Of a DNA stretch of 43,948 nucleotides, positions 33,177-41,743 are shown one piece after another. The stretch's first letter is position 1. Each line of letters opens with the position of its first letter. The translations under genes were made by a program, and so were the position numbers. The DNA comes from Oscillospiraceae bacterium (GTDB lineage: Bacteria > Bacillota > Clostridia > Oscillospirales > CAG-272), in contig SVQY01000018.1 of the NCBI GenBank assembly GCA_015065135.1, positions 1-43,948 of the forward strand. The letters run 5' to 3'. The notes beneath the pieces are model-generated. The model was given only the letters and a program-made list of their open reading frames with translations. It was not told the DNA's origin and did not search any database.

Positions 33177-34700
33177 TTATACGTTTTTTGCCGCCAGTGT
33201 CATGATCTCCTCCTGTGTGGTGCTGTCGGCATTCACCTCACCGGTGATCTCACCACCCGACATCACGTAGATCCTATGGCAAACGCCCATCAGCTCAGGG
33301 AGCTCACTGGAGACCATCAGCACCGATTTTCCCGCCTCGGTCAGCTCGTGCATCAGCTGATAGATCTCGTATTTTGCGCCTACGTCGATACCACGGGTAG
33401 GCTCATCCAGAAGCAGGATCTCGGGAGAGGTCAGCAGCCAGCGAGCCAAAATGACCTTTTGTTGATTGCCGCCCGATAGTGAGCGGATCTGTGTTTCCTT
33501 AGAGGCAGTTTTGACCTTCAGTCGGTCGATCATGCGGTCGGTGTCGGCACGGCGCCGACGGTCGGAGAGCAGCACGCGCCAGCGCAGATAGTTGCGCAGG
33601 GCGGTGACGGTGGTGTTTTCTGTGATGTTCAGAATGCCGAAGATACCGGTGGCGCGCCGCTCCTCGGTGAGCAGAGCGAAGCCGTTGGAGATGGCCTCGC
33701 GCGGCGTGCGGTTGCGGATCTCCTCACCGTGTAATGCAATGCTGCCGCTCTCTCTCGCAGAGAGGCCGAACAGGTTTTCCAAAAGCTCGCTCCGGCCGGC
33801 TCCCGCAAGGCCTGCCAGCCCGACGATCTCGCCCTTTTTCAGCGAGAGAGACACGTTCTTTACCTTGGTATGGCGAGAGGAAATGTTCTTGATTTCCAAT
33901 ACCGTATCGCCGATTTTGCGATTTTTGGGGGGATAACGGTCAGAAAGCTCGCGCCCGACCATCAGCCGTATGATCCGCTCCATACTCATTTCTGCAGCCG
34001 GTGCGGTGGCCACGTGGGCGCCGTCGCGCATCACGGTGATCTCGTCCGAGATCTGTAGGATCTCCTCCATTTTGTGAGAGATATAGATGATGGCGCAGCC
34101 CCGTTCCTTCAGCGTGCGGATGATACGGAACAGGTGACCGACCTCCTCGTCGGCAAGCGAGGAGGTGGGCTCGTCCAGCACGATGACACGCGCGTTGTAG
34201 GAGACCGCCTTGGCGATCTCGGCCATCTGCCGCTCAGCCACCGACATCGTGGACATCATACGTGTGGGATCGATGGAAAGGCCAAGCTCCTCAAACACGG
34301 CGCGTGTTTTGGCGATCATCGTCCGCTCGGAGGTCAGTCCGAAACGGGTGGGGTAGCGTCCCAGCCAGATGTTGTCGGTCACGCTGCGCTGCAGCGCCTG
34401 ATTAAGCTCCTGGTGCACCATGGCGACGCCGTTGTCCAAAGCATCCTTTGGACCCTTAAACGCGACCCGTTTGCCGTCCAAATAGATCTCGCCCTCATCA
34501 ACGGTATAGATGCCGAAAAGGCATTTCATCAGGGTGGATTTCCCGGCACCGTTCTCACCCATCAGCGCGTGAACGCTGCCGGCCTTGACCTGCAGATGAA
34601 CGTCGTTCAGCGCGCGCACACCGGGAAAATCCTTGATGATATGACGCATTTCCAGCAATACGTGCTGTGATTTTTGCGCTTCAGCCGAGATATTTTGCAT
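33177..34700 (-). CDS. mglA: Sugar ABC transporter ATPase, MglA type (two NBDs)
   Basis: This 507-residue protein has two nucleotide-binding domains. The first has Walker A GENGAGKST and Walker B IVLDEPTSSL. The second has the degenerate Walker A GLAGAGRSE, signature LSGGNQQK and ILLDEPTRGIDVG. This double-domain layout is the rule for simple-sugar importers such as MglA and RbsA. The likely ATG at 34700 lies 20 bases inside the end of the binding-protein gene and lacks a good ribosome site, so translational coupling is likely; a TTG at 34733 is an alternative. Confidence 0.9.
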   Translation of the reverse strand: MQNISAEAQKSQHVLLEMRHIIKDFPGVRALNDVHLQVKAGSVHALMGENGAGKSTLMKCLFGIYTVDEGEIYLDGKRVAFKGPKDALDNGVAMVHQELNQALQRSVTDNIWLGRYPTRFGLTSERTMIAKTRAVFEELGLSIDPTRMMSTMSVAERQMAEIAKAVSYNARVIVLDEPTSSLADEEVGHLFRIIRTLKERGCAIIYISHKMEEILQISDEITVMRDGAHVATAPAAEMSMERIIRLMVGRELSDRYPPKNRKIGDTVLEIKNISSRHTKVKNVSLSLKKGEIVGLAGLAGAGRSELLENLFGLSARESGSIALHGEEIRNRTPREAISNGFALLTEERRATGIFGILNITENTTVTALRNYLRWRVLLSDRRRRADTDRMIDRLKVKTASKETQIRSLSGGNQQKVILARWLLTSPEILLLDEPTRGIDVGAKYEIYQLMHELTEAGKSVLMVSSELPELMGVCHRIYVMSGGEITGEVNADSTTQEEIMTLAAKNV

Positions 34701-35748
34701 ACGGAATACGGATCTTTCTGACGGTCTCGTCAACGGGGAGGCTTTCGGTGCCTGCCATCAGCTCCTTGCCGTCGGAGAGGGCGTTGGAGGTCAGCAGCGC
34801 CAGCGCGCCGGCCATGCCGGCGGCATCCTGCTGCACGGTGCCCACCATCTTACCGTCCTTGATGAGGGTCTTGGCCGCCTCGGTGGCATCCACGCCAAAG
34901 ACCGGAATGGCGGTGCTGTCGCCGCCCTTGTTATAGCCGGCCGCATTCAGGGCAGAGATCGCCCCCTCGGCCATGCTGTCGTTGTTGCAGATCACCAGCT
35001 CGATCATATTGCCGTTAGCGGCGTTGTGGGAGGCCAGCGCGGTGGTCATATAATCGTTGGCCGCTGCCGAGGACCACTGCCCGTTCTGGTCCACGTGATA
35101 GCCGTTCTGATTGGAGGCATCGTAAAAGCGCAGGGGCTGCTTGCCGGCGGCCATCAGTAACTCGTTGGCCTTTTCCACGCTATATTTGGTGCGGTAGATC
35201 GCCTCGTTGTTGCCCTCCTCGCCCTTGAAGAGGATATAGGAGATCACGCCGTCGCCGTTCAGATCTGCTTTGCTGTAATTTTGCAGCAGATATTCGCCGA
35301 TCATTTCACCCTGCAGCTTGCCTGCCTCTTCGGCACGGGTGCCCACAAAGGCGCAGGCATCATAAGAGGAGATCACGCTGTCACTGACCTCGCGATTGAA
35401 AAAGATCAGCGGAATACCGGCGTTCTTGGCGAGCTCTACGATCTCCTTTGCGGCATCGTCCGAGCCGGTGTTGACGATATTGACCAGCAGTGCCTTGGCG
35501 CCCTTGGTGATGGCGGTGCGGATCTGCTCGGTCTGCGTGGTCTGATTGCCGTTGGCATCGTAATCGTGATAGGAAAGATCGGCATCACTCAGCTGCTTTC
35601 CCAGTGTGCTTCTGACAGAGGAAACGTAGGTGTCACTAAAGGTGTAATAAAAAACGTGTACGTCGGCATCTCTGCCGCCACCACAGGCGGTCAGCGATGT
35701 TGCCACCAGCAGCAGAGCCAGCAGCAGGGGCAGAATACGAAGCTTCAT
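34681..35748 (-). CDS. mglB: Sugar-binding lipoprotein, MglB type
   Basis: This 355-residue protein has a lipoprotein signal peptide (lipobox LTAC, lipidated Cys22) and a periplasmic-binding-protein type 1 fold, with DVHVFYYTFSDTYVSSVR at the start and the NTGSDDAAKEIVELAKNAGIPLIFFNRE segment typical of galactose/glucose-binding proteins. It captures the sugar outside the membrane for MglA/MglC. The ATG at 35748 has a GGGAGG site. It is preceded by an AraC gene on the same strand, separated by a terminator. Confidence 0.9.
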   Translation of the reverse strand: MKLRILPLLLALLLVATSLTACGGGRDADVHVFYYTFSDTYVSSVRSTLGKQLSDADLSYHDYDANGNQTTQTEQIRTAITKGAKALLVNIVNTGSDDAAKEIVELAKNAGIPLIFFNREVSDSVISSYDACAFVGTRAEEAGKLQGEMIGEYLLQNYSKADLNGDGVISYILFKGEEGNNEAIYRTKYSVEKANELLMAAGKQPLRFYDASNQNGYHVDQNGQWSSAAANDYMTTALASHNAANGNMIELVICNNDSMAEGAISALNAAGYNKGGDSTAIPVFGVDATEAAKTLIKDGKMVGTVQQDAAGMAGALALLTSNALSDGKELMAGTESLPVDETVRKIRIPYAKYLG

Positions 35749-35778
35749 AAAATTCCTCCCGGTTTCAAAAAATGGAGA

Positions 35779-35798
35779 ACGTGATAGGAAAATCACGT
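35779..35798. promoter_or_regulatory. Inverted repeat upstream of mglB
   Basis: ACGTGAT (35779-35785) and ATCACGT (35792-35798) are 7-bp perfect inverted copies around AGGAAA, 31 bp before the mglB start. They could be an operator or a leader hairpin. I could not find a convincing -35/-10 pair in the 150-bp gap. Confidence 0.35.
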
Positions 35799-35865
35799 CG
35801 TTGGCAATAGTATGCCACCGGATATGGCGATTTATGAGGCGCTTTTTGAAATTCTTTACAAGCGC

Positions 35866-35899
35866 AAAAAACGCCCGGAGCGACAAAGCGCTTCGGGCG
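35866..35899 (-). terminator. Terminator of the AraC gene upstream of mglB
   Basis: An 11-bp stem with one mismatch (35872-35882 with 35889-35899) followed by T6 on the minus strand. It separates the regulator from the transporter transcript. Confidence 0.75.
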
Positions 35900-35914
35900 A
35901 GGAATATGCGTTTT

Positions 35915-36808
35915 TCAGGTGGGCAGGAGCATTTTTCGATAAGCGGACGGTGTGGTGCCGGCGACCTGCCGGAAGGCGCGGATGAAGGCAGACATATTGC
36001 CGAAGCCGGAGAGGTAGCAGGCATCGGTGATCGGGCTGCCTGCGGCGATCAGCGCCTGACTGTGAGCGATCCTGCGCTGGCGCAGATAGTCCGCCACCGA
36101 GGTGTTGTAGTATTTTTTGAACAGACGCGAGAGATATTCCCGACTGTAGAAGAAGTGCTCTGCCACCGCCGAAACCGAGGATATCTCGGTGGCGTGTGCA
36201 TCCAGGTAGGCGCGGATCTCCAATACATTGGTCGGGGTGCGCTGATGGTCGCCTTGGGTCAGGGCGGCACCGTTTAACAGGTAAAAGATCTGCAGAAGCT
36301 GTGCCGTGGAAAGCGCACGTGTCAGCGGGTCGGGCTCGGAGGCCAACAGGCGGTCGTAATCCTCCAGCAGCGAGAGCAGACGGGTCAGCTGCTCGCTATC
36401 CGAAAGGGTCAGCAGTCCGCCGCTATCTGTTTTTTGAAGAATAGCGGCCAGCGCTTCGCAGTCGTAGGGAGCAAAGGCCTCGGGATAGAGATAGAACACG
36501 TGACGGCGATAGAGGGTGCGGTCGCAGAGGATGCGAGACATATGCACGGTGCGCGGTGGGATCAGAACGATATCGCCGCAGCGCGGACGAAAGACCTGCG
36601 CATCGCACACGTATTCAATGTCACCCTCCAGAAAGATCAGCAGCTCGTAATAATCGTGATAATGCAGATGGGAGGGGTAATCGTCGCTATCGTAATGCGT
36701 GCTGCGATAGGAGTAGTAGAGCGCATCGTTGATGTTGTTTTCGCGCCAGTTGACCACGCTTTGCGTCTGCTTCCGCTGGGCTTGCGCATAATGGGTCAGT
36801 AGCTTCAA
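35915..36808 (-). CDS. AraC-family transcriptional regulator
   Basis: This 297-residue protein has a cupin sensor (His-rich HLHYHDYYELLIFLEGD near residues 47-62, and CGDIVLIPPRTVH) and a C-terminal double helix-turn-helix (about 195-292) with FGNMSAFIRAFRQVAGTTPSAYR, close to the signature. The start is TTG, supported by AAAGGAGGG seven bases upstream. It lies between the ABC operon and the divergent FAD oxidoreductase and probably activates both. Three CACAAAA-type sites lie in the divergent gap. Confidence 0.88.
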   Translation of the reverse strand: MKLLTHYAQAQRKQTQSVVNWRENNINDALYYSYRSTHYDSDDYPSHLHYHDYYELLIFLEGDIEYVCDAQVFRPRCGDIVLIPPRTVHMSRILCDRTLYRRHVFYLYPEAFAPYDCEALAAILQKTDSGGLLTLSDSEQLTRLLSLLEDYDRLLASEPDPLTRALSTAQLLQIFYLLNGAALTQGDHQRTPTNVLEIRAYLDAHATEISSVSAVAEHFFYSREYLSRLFKKYYNTSVADYLRQRRIAHSQALIAAGSPITDACYLSGFGNMSAFIRAFRQVAGTTPSAYRKMLLPT

Positions 36809-36825
36809 TCAGATCCCTCCTTTGT

Positions 36826-36897
36826 GTCACAAAACGCAAAAAATATCGCACAAATATACAAGACTTTTCGTTTTGTGCGCTGTATACTGATAGTATA
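36826..36897. promoter_or_regulatory. Divergent control region with three CACAAAA sites
   Basis: CACAAAACG (36828-36836), GCACAAAT (36848-36855) and an inverted copy CGTTTTGTG (36869-36877) lie between the AraC and FAD-oxidoreductase genes. A weak plus-strand promoter (AAGACT 36860-36865, 17 bp, TATACT 36883-36888) sits here, with its -10 inside the 15-bp palindrome TATACTGATAGTATA (36883-36897). The repeated sites suit AraC-type binding. Confidence 0.5.
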
Positions 36898-36946
36898 TAC
36901 CAAAAGAAGCCGAAAGGCAAGAGGAAACAGAGAAAAGGAGAGAAAA

Positions 36947-38764
36947 ATGATCGAAAAGCTGAAGGTGCGACAGCACAAAGCGGATATTTGCGTGATCGGC
37001 GGCGGCATCGGCGGTATGTTTACCGCGATCGCGGCGGCACGCCATGGCGCCAGGGTGGTGCTGATGCAGGATCGCCCCGTGCTCGGCGGAAACGCCAGCA
37101 GTGAGATCCGTATGTGGATCTCTGGTGCGGGTACCCGCGTGCGGGATCTGCAGGAGACCGGTATTATGGAGGAGCTGCAGCTGGAGAATATGCACCGCAA
37201 CCCGGAGCGCGATTATTACAACTGGGATGCGTTGCTCTATGAAATGGTGCGCTTTGAGCCGAATATCGAGCTGCTGCTCAACTGCACCTGCTGCGATGCC
37301 ACCACCGACGGTGCGCGGATCACGCGGGTCAAGGGCTTTCAGCTGACCACCTACCTCTGGCACGAGGTGGAGGCAAGGATCTTTGTGGATAGCTCGGGTG
37401 ACAGCATTCTGGCGCCCCTCACGGGTGCGGAATATAAGGTAGGCCGCGAAGCAAAAAGCGAATACGGTGAGGAGTTCGGGCTTGACGAAGCAGACAAGCA
37501 CACCATGGGCATGAGCCTGCTGCTCCAATGCCGTGAGACCGATCATCCGGTCAGCTACACGCCGCCTGCCTGGGCATACGATTTCCCCGACGACGATGCC
37601 ATGAACAACAAGCCCCATAACATTTACGCCATCAATACCAACTTCTACTGGATCGAGCTTGGCGGTATGCAGAACACCATTGACGACACCGAGGAGATCC
37701 GCGACGAGCTTTTGAAGATCGCCTTCGGCGTCTGGGATCATATGAAGAACCACGGCGATCACGGCGCGGAGAACTGGAAGCTGGAGTGGGTGGGCTTTTT
37801 GCCCGGCAAGCGGGAAAGCCGCCGCTATGTGGGCGATTATGTGCTGACCCAGCAGGATGTGGAGCAATGCCCGGCATTTCCCGACGTGGTGGCATACGGC
37901 GGCTGGCAGATCGACAACCATCTGCCCGGTGGCTTCCATATGGATGCCAAGGGAGGCAAGCATCTGCAAAAGCGCAGGCTCTCGGAGCCCTACGGCATTC
38001 CGTTGCGCTCTCTTTACTCTAAAAATATTGAGAACCTAATGTTCGCGGGTCGCAATATCAGCGCCTCGCATATTGCCTTCAGCTCCACCCGTGTGATGGG
38101 CACCATCGGCGTGATCGGTCAGGCGGTGGGCACCGCCGCCGCCATTGCGGTAAAGAGCGATCTCACGCCCCGTGAGGCGGCTAAATTGAAAATTGCGGAG
38201 ATCCAGGAGGCGCTTTTGGAGGATGACTGCTTCCTGCCGGGGCTGCGTCGCAAGCCCTCCGCGCTCTCACAAAGGGCGGTCCTTTCCTGCGATTACGGCG
38301 ATTGCTCCGCCCTGCAAAACGGTCTGGACAGACGGATCTGGGGCAACGACAACGGCTATTTTGGCAAGACCAACAAGGCGATCACCTACACCTTTGCCGA
38401 GCCCACGGCGGTGAAGGGGGTCAGACTGGTGTTTGACAGCGATCTTGACCGCGAGTATACCGACGGCAATCCGGATGCGCTGCATACCTCCACCACCATT
38501 TTCTATCTGCGCAGCTACAACAATACCACCTTCGGCTTTCCCAAGTGCCTGGTGAAGCGCTATAGGATCGAGGCGAAGGATGAGCACGGCGCATGGCAGA
38601 CTGTGCTGGAGGTCACCGATAACCACCAACGCTTTGTAAAGCACACGCTGGATATCACCACCACGGCGGTGCGCCTGATCCCTCTTTCCACCTATCACAG
38701 CGAGCGCAAGACAGAGGATTACGGCAGCGCCACCGCCCATATCTTCAGCTTTGATCTGTTCTGA
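36947..38764 (+). CDS. FAD-dependent oxidoreductase with C-terminal beta-sandwich domain
   Basis: Of 605 residues, 10-430 form an FAD oxidoreductase of the PF12831 kind: dinucleotide motif GGGIGG (18-23), a VLGGNASSEIRMWISG segment and a second FAD region NLMFAGRNISASH near 365-380. Residues about 440-605 look like an F5/8-type-C/discoidin beta-sandwich (VKGVRLVFDSD ... KHTLDITTTAVRLIPL ... IFSFDLF). Such enzymes are common in carbohydrate clusters of gut bacteria and may oxidise a sugar or glycoside hydroxyl. There is no signal peptide. The ATG at 36947 has AAAAGGAG; an upstream frame from 36824 is not supported. It has its own terminator at 38775-38804. Confidence 0.85.
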   Translation: MIEKLKVRQHKADICVIGGGIGGMFTAIAAARHGARVVLMQDRPVLGGNASSEIRMWISGAGTRVRDLQETGIMEELQLENMHRNPERDYYNWDALLYEMVRFEPNIELLLNCTCCDATTDGARITRVKGFQLTTYLWHEVEARIFVDSSGDSILAPLTGAEYKVGREAKSEYGEEFGLDEADKHTMGMSLLLQCRETDHPVSYTPPAWAYDFPDDDAMNNKPHNIYAINTNFYWIELGGMQNTIDDTEEIRDELLKIAFGVWDHMKNHGDHGAENWKLEWVGFLPGKRESRRYVGDYVLTQQDVEQCPAFPDVVAYGGWQIDNHLPGGFHMDAKGGKHLQKRRLSEPYGIPLRSLYSKNIENLMFAGRNISASHIAFSSTRVMGTIGVIGQAVGTAAAIAVKSDLTPREAAKLKIAEIQEALLEDDCFLPGLRRKPSALSQRAVLSCDYGDCSALQNGLDRRIWGNDNGYFGKTNKAITYTFAEPTAVKGVRLVFDSDLDREYTDGNPDALHTSTTIFYLRSYNNTTFGFPKCLVKRYRIEAKDEHGAWQTVLEVTDNHQRFVKHTLDITTTAVRLIPLSTYHSERKTEDYGSATAHIFSFDLF

Positions 38765-38774
38765 TCAAAAAACA

Positions 38775-38804
38775 AAAAAAGGACGACACGTGTCGTCCTT
38801 TTTT
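38775..38804. terminator. Bidirectional terminator
   Basis: A perfect palindrome (GGACGACACGTGTCGTCC, 38781-38798) with A6 and T6 flanks lies between the convergent FAD oxidoreductase and TIM-barrel genes. Confidence 0.9.
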
Positions 38805-38817
38805 ATGCTTTTGGGGG

Positions 38818-40725
38818 TTATTTCATCACGCGGAAGGCAGCGGCGGTGTAGCCGTGCAGCTTGCTCTTGAGGGTGACGGTATTGCCGTCAAGAGTCGCCT
38901 CGCAGCCAAAGCATTCGATGCGGCTATAGGTGTCGCCCAGCGTGATCACGGGCTCGGTCAGCGGATCTGCAAAGCAGTTGAAAAGCCCTACGCTCGTGCC
39001 ATCTGCATACTGCTTGCACATGATGTAGAGATCCGGATTTCCGACGCAGCAGACAGGGAGGGGCTTGCGCGCCACCCAAGGCAGGCTCTGCACCAGCGCG
39101 CGCTGGGTGGCGTAGTTTTCCAGCAAGCCCGAAACGCCCACGCGCCTATCGCTGTAGATCGATTGCCCGTCAAAGAGGAATACCAAAAAGCGCTGCCCCT
39201 GATCGTTTTCATAGCGGTAGGCAAAAACGTGCTCCTCCCCCTTGTGAGTGGCATACAACAACGGTGCTGCGGTGGGCTTCAGGGCTGCATCGAGGGCGTT
39301 GATCCCGCCGTCGGTGATGCAGGACTTGTACGTCGGATCATCGGTGCGCAGGAAGCTGTAATTCCTTGCGCACATAGGGAGGCAATAGGAGTCCAGACCC
39401 ACGTCCACGCCCCGCTCGGTGAGGATCACGGCAGAGACCGCATCCAGCATCGCCCCTTCGCCAAGCAGAGAAAGATCAAGGTCGCGAGCGTTCTCGCCAA
39501 ATACCGAATAACAGATACCGTTGCCGCGGTAAACGGTGGGAATGCCGCAGCTGCCCAACAGAAAGCCGTCGATGGGACGAGGCGTATAGTGATTGGGAGC
39601 GGACAGATCGTGATCGGCGTTTTTCATGGTGTGCGGACGGGCTATCACGCGCACGCCCGCGTTGGCGCCGCCTTCAAAAAGTGCCGAAACGGTATGCAAA
39701 AACGGCGCATTTTCGCGGTGGAGCTTCAGATATCCCGTCTCCAGCTCGGGACCTGCCACATAGTCGAACATATATTTGAGGATGCCGCTATAGCCGCCGT
39801 CGGCGCGGGTCACGGCGTCGTAAAGCTCCAGATAGGAGGCAGGGCAGGTGTAGCGGGGACGGGGATATACGTCTCCCTCGCTCATCAGATCAAAGCCCTC
39901 GCCCTGCACGAAGGCGGCCAGCATACGGGCGATCTCAAAGGTGCCGATCAAGGGAAATCTCCGCTTTTTCGTCGCCCAGTAGGGGGCGCCCGTCAAGCGC
40001 AGGATCGGCTGATTTTTACCCGCAAGCAAACGGGTCATGCCGATGACGTCGGCGTTATCTGTGTTCCAGGGGGCGAAGGCGGTGCAAAAGCAAACGGTCA
40101 CTTGAGGCGCGACCTTGTCCACCTCGGCGCGGATGGCCTTTGCCAGCTCCGTCAGTCCCTCGCTTTGTGCCCGCAGCCAGGCATCGCGGTATTTGTTGGC
40201 AGGCCCCGTGAGGATAAAGGGGCGAAGCTGCTCTAACGTGACCTCCTCGCCGAGGATCTCGCTGATCCGCTTCAGATGGGCGGGGCAGGCGCAGCACAGC
40301 TCGGTGCCGTGCTGGGACATACGGAAATCATCGTCCAGCTGCACGATGTCGGTGCCCGTCTCGGCAAGCCTTGCCACGTGGCGCGCAATATGAGCGCGGA
40401 AGCCTTTGTCAAGGGGGCAGTTGGCATGGGGGATCGTTTTTCCTTGAACGTTTACCATCTGGGTAAAGACGGGCAGATCCCCGCCTGTCTGCACGTGGTC
40501 CAGCACGAAGCCGTGGCCGACGGTGTCTGTCCAGATGCCCACCTCAAAGCCTTGTGACTTGAAGTAGCGCACGTTTTCCCCGAGGGTATCGGGGATGGGC
40601 TCCAGAATAGAGCCGTTGCAGAGAAACACCCGCGTGGCACCCGCCTCGCGGCACTGTTTTACGTATACGTCACGGTTTTTTTCGTTCACCGTGGCAGACA
40701 TCAGGGGAACGGACAGCTTATACAT
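38818..40725 (-). CDS. Unrecognised TIM-barrel hydrolase-like protein
   Basis: This 635-residue cytosolic protein has no signal peptide. Residues about 1-330 look like an alternating beta/alpha barrel (RVFLCNGSI, FEVGIWTDTVGHG, TDIVQLDDDFRM, TVCFCTAFAPWN). Acidic residues Asp131-133 follow a strand, as in glycoside hydrolases, and a CCACPAHL cluster comes soon after. The C-terminal 150 residues look like a beta-sandwich typical of carbohydrate enzymes. I cannot place it in a named GH family. It is 11 bp downstream of the isomerase gene with a strong AAAGGAGG site, so the two share a transcript. The likely role is cleaving or processing an imported saccharide. Confidence 0.6.
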   Translation of the reverse strand: MYKLSVPLMSATVNEKNRDVYVKQCREAGATRVFLCNGSILEPIPDTLGENVRYFKSQGFEVGIWTDTVGHGFVLDHVQTGGDLPVFTQMVNVQGKTIPHANCPLDKGFRAHIARHVARLAETGTDIVQLDDDFRMSQHGTELCCACPAHLKRISEILGEEVTLEQLRPFILTGPANKYRDAWLRAQSEGLTELAKAIRAEVDKVAPQVTVCFCTAFAPWNTDNADVIGMTRLLAGKNQPILRLTGAPYWATKKRRFPLIGTFEIARMLAAFVQGEGFDLMSEGDVYPRPRYTCPASYLELYDAVTRADGGYSGILKYMFDYVAGPELETGYLKLHRENAPFLHTVSALFEGGANAGVRVIARPHTMKNADHDLSAPNHYTPRPIDGFLLGSCGIPTVYRGNGICYSVFGENARDLDLSLLGEGAMLDAVSAVILTERGVDVGLDSYCLPMCARNYSFLRTDDPTYKSCITDGGINALDAALKPTAAPLLYATHKGEEHVFAYRYENDQGQRFLVFLFDGQSIYSDRRVGVSGLLENYATQRALVQSLPWVARKPLPVCCVGNPDLYIMCKQYADGTSVGLFNCFADPLTEPVITLGDTYSRIECFGCEATLDGNTVTLKSKLHGYTAAAFRVMK

Positions 40726-40736
40726 AAGTGCCTCCT

Positions 40737-41651
40737 TTATGCTTCAAACAGATCGTAGGCGGAGAGAATGTGCTTGGCGGTCTCGTAGAGCAGTACCTCA
40801 TCCATCTGCTTCAGGTGCAGGGGAGGGTTCAGCAGTCGGGTATCCCGCTCAAAGGGGCGGCGCTTGTGGGGCCAGCTGCCCGCACGGCGCAGATGCGCAC
40901 CGCACTCCAGCGTAAAGCAGCCCTTGTAGCCCGCATCGATAAGGGCGGTCAGGATCTCGTCGTTATTCAGGGTGCCGCAATAGGGCATGGTGTGGGCGTC
41001 CGAGAGACCGTAATTGTCGTTATAGTGGATGGCGTACAGCTCCTTGCCCAGCTTCACGATCTCGTCGTATTGAGAGCCCTCACAGTTGGCGTGACCGGTA
41101 TCCCAGCAGACGTGCACCAACGGATGGTCGATGTACTCCAGAAACTCCAGAATGTCCTTTGCACTGTTGGGGTAGTACATTTCCCCCATATTGACGGCGC
41201 AGGAGTTCTCGGTCAGAATATTCACGCCGCACTCTTCTGCCGCGGGCAGGAACTTGCGGCAGTAGTCTCTGTTCCTTTCAAAGGATTCCTTCTTGGAGAG
41301 CCCCTTTGCCCAGCCGAAATGCAGCACGTTGTTGGGGATGCCCAGGGCGCCGCAGACCTGGATGGAGCGGATGACAGACTTTTGCAAAAATGCGTGATCG
41401 GTGACCTTGGGGGAAAGAAAGTTGGTGCCGGGGGCGTGTGCCTGCACAAATTCCATGCCCAGCTCCTCGGCGGTTGCCTTCAGCAGCTTGACCTCCTCTT
41501 TCCAATCGTCCTGCATCAGGGGGGAGGCGGGGGAGAGGGAATACATACTGAGATCGATATAGCGAAAGCCTGCGCGGTGCAGCTCCCGAATGCGGTCGGC
41601 ATCGCAGCTGCGATAGCTGCCGAAGTCGCTGGTGGTCGTGGCAAGTTTCAT
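40737..41651 (-). CDS. Sugar phosphate isomerase/epimerase-like protein (AP endonuclease 2 superfamily)
   Basis: This 304-residue metal-dependent TIM barrel of the xylose-isomerase-like type has family segments FVQAHAPGTN, NVLHFGWAKG, LTENS (a metal-binding Glu), VCWDTGHANCEG and AIHYNDNYG. Relatives include IolE/IolI inosose enzymes and keto-sugar epimerases. The ATG at 41651 follows AAAGGAG. It has its own promoter (41683-41711) and is followed by the TIM-barrel gene. It probably isomerises an intermediate produced by the oxidoreductases of this locus. Confidence 0.82.
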   Translation of the reverse strand: MKLATTTSDFGSYRSCDADRIRELHRAGFRYIDLSMYSLSPASPLMQDDWKEEVKLLKATAEELGMEFVQAHAPGTNFLSPKVTDHAFLQKSVIRSIQVCGALGIPNNVLHFGWAKGLSKKESFERNRDYCRKFLPAAEECGVNILTENSCAVNMGEMYYPNSAKDILEFLEYIDHPLVHVCWDTGHANCEGSQYDEIVKLGKELYAIHYNDNYGLSDAHTMPYCGTLNNDEILTALIDAGYKGCFTLECGAHLRRAGSWPHKRRPFERDTRLLNPPLHLKQMDEVLLYETAKHILSAYDLFEA

Positions 41652-41682
41652 AGTAATGTCTCCTTTATAAGAGGTTGATCTC

Positions 41683-41711
41683 ATTGTAACACAGCGCAGA
41701 TAAGAAATCAA
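41683..41711 (-). promoter_or_regulatory. Promoter of the isomerase-hydrolase operon
   Basis: On the minus strand TTGATT (41711-41706), 17 bp, TACAAT (41688-41683) with TGT before the -10. Confidence 0.8.
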
Positions 41712-41740
41712 GAAAAATCCCCCCGTTCGGGGGATTTTTC
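41712..41740 (-). terminator. Terminator of the aminotransferase transcript
   Basis: A 12-bp perfect stem (41712-41723 with 41729-41740) around CGTTC, with A5/T5 flanks, just after the DegT stop. Confidence 0.9.
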
Positions 41741-41743
41741 TCT

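Noticed and set aside
38854-40236. 460-codon plus-strand frame over the TIM-barrel gene
   Set aside because: Antisense shadow; the minus-strand gene has a strong ribosome site and shares a transcript with the isomerase.
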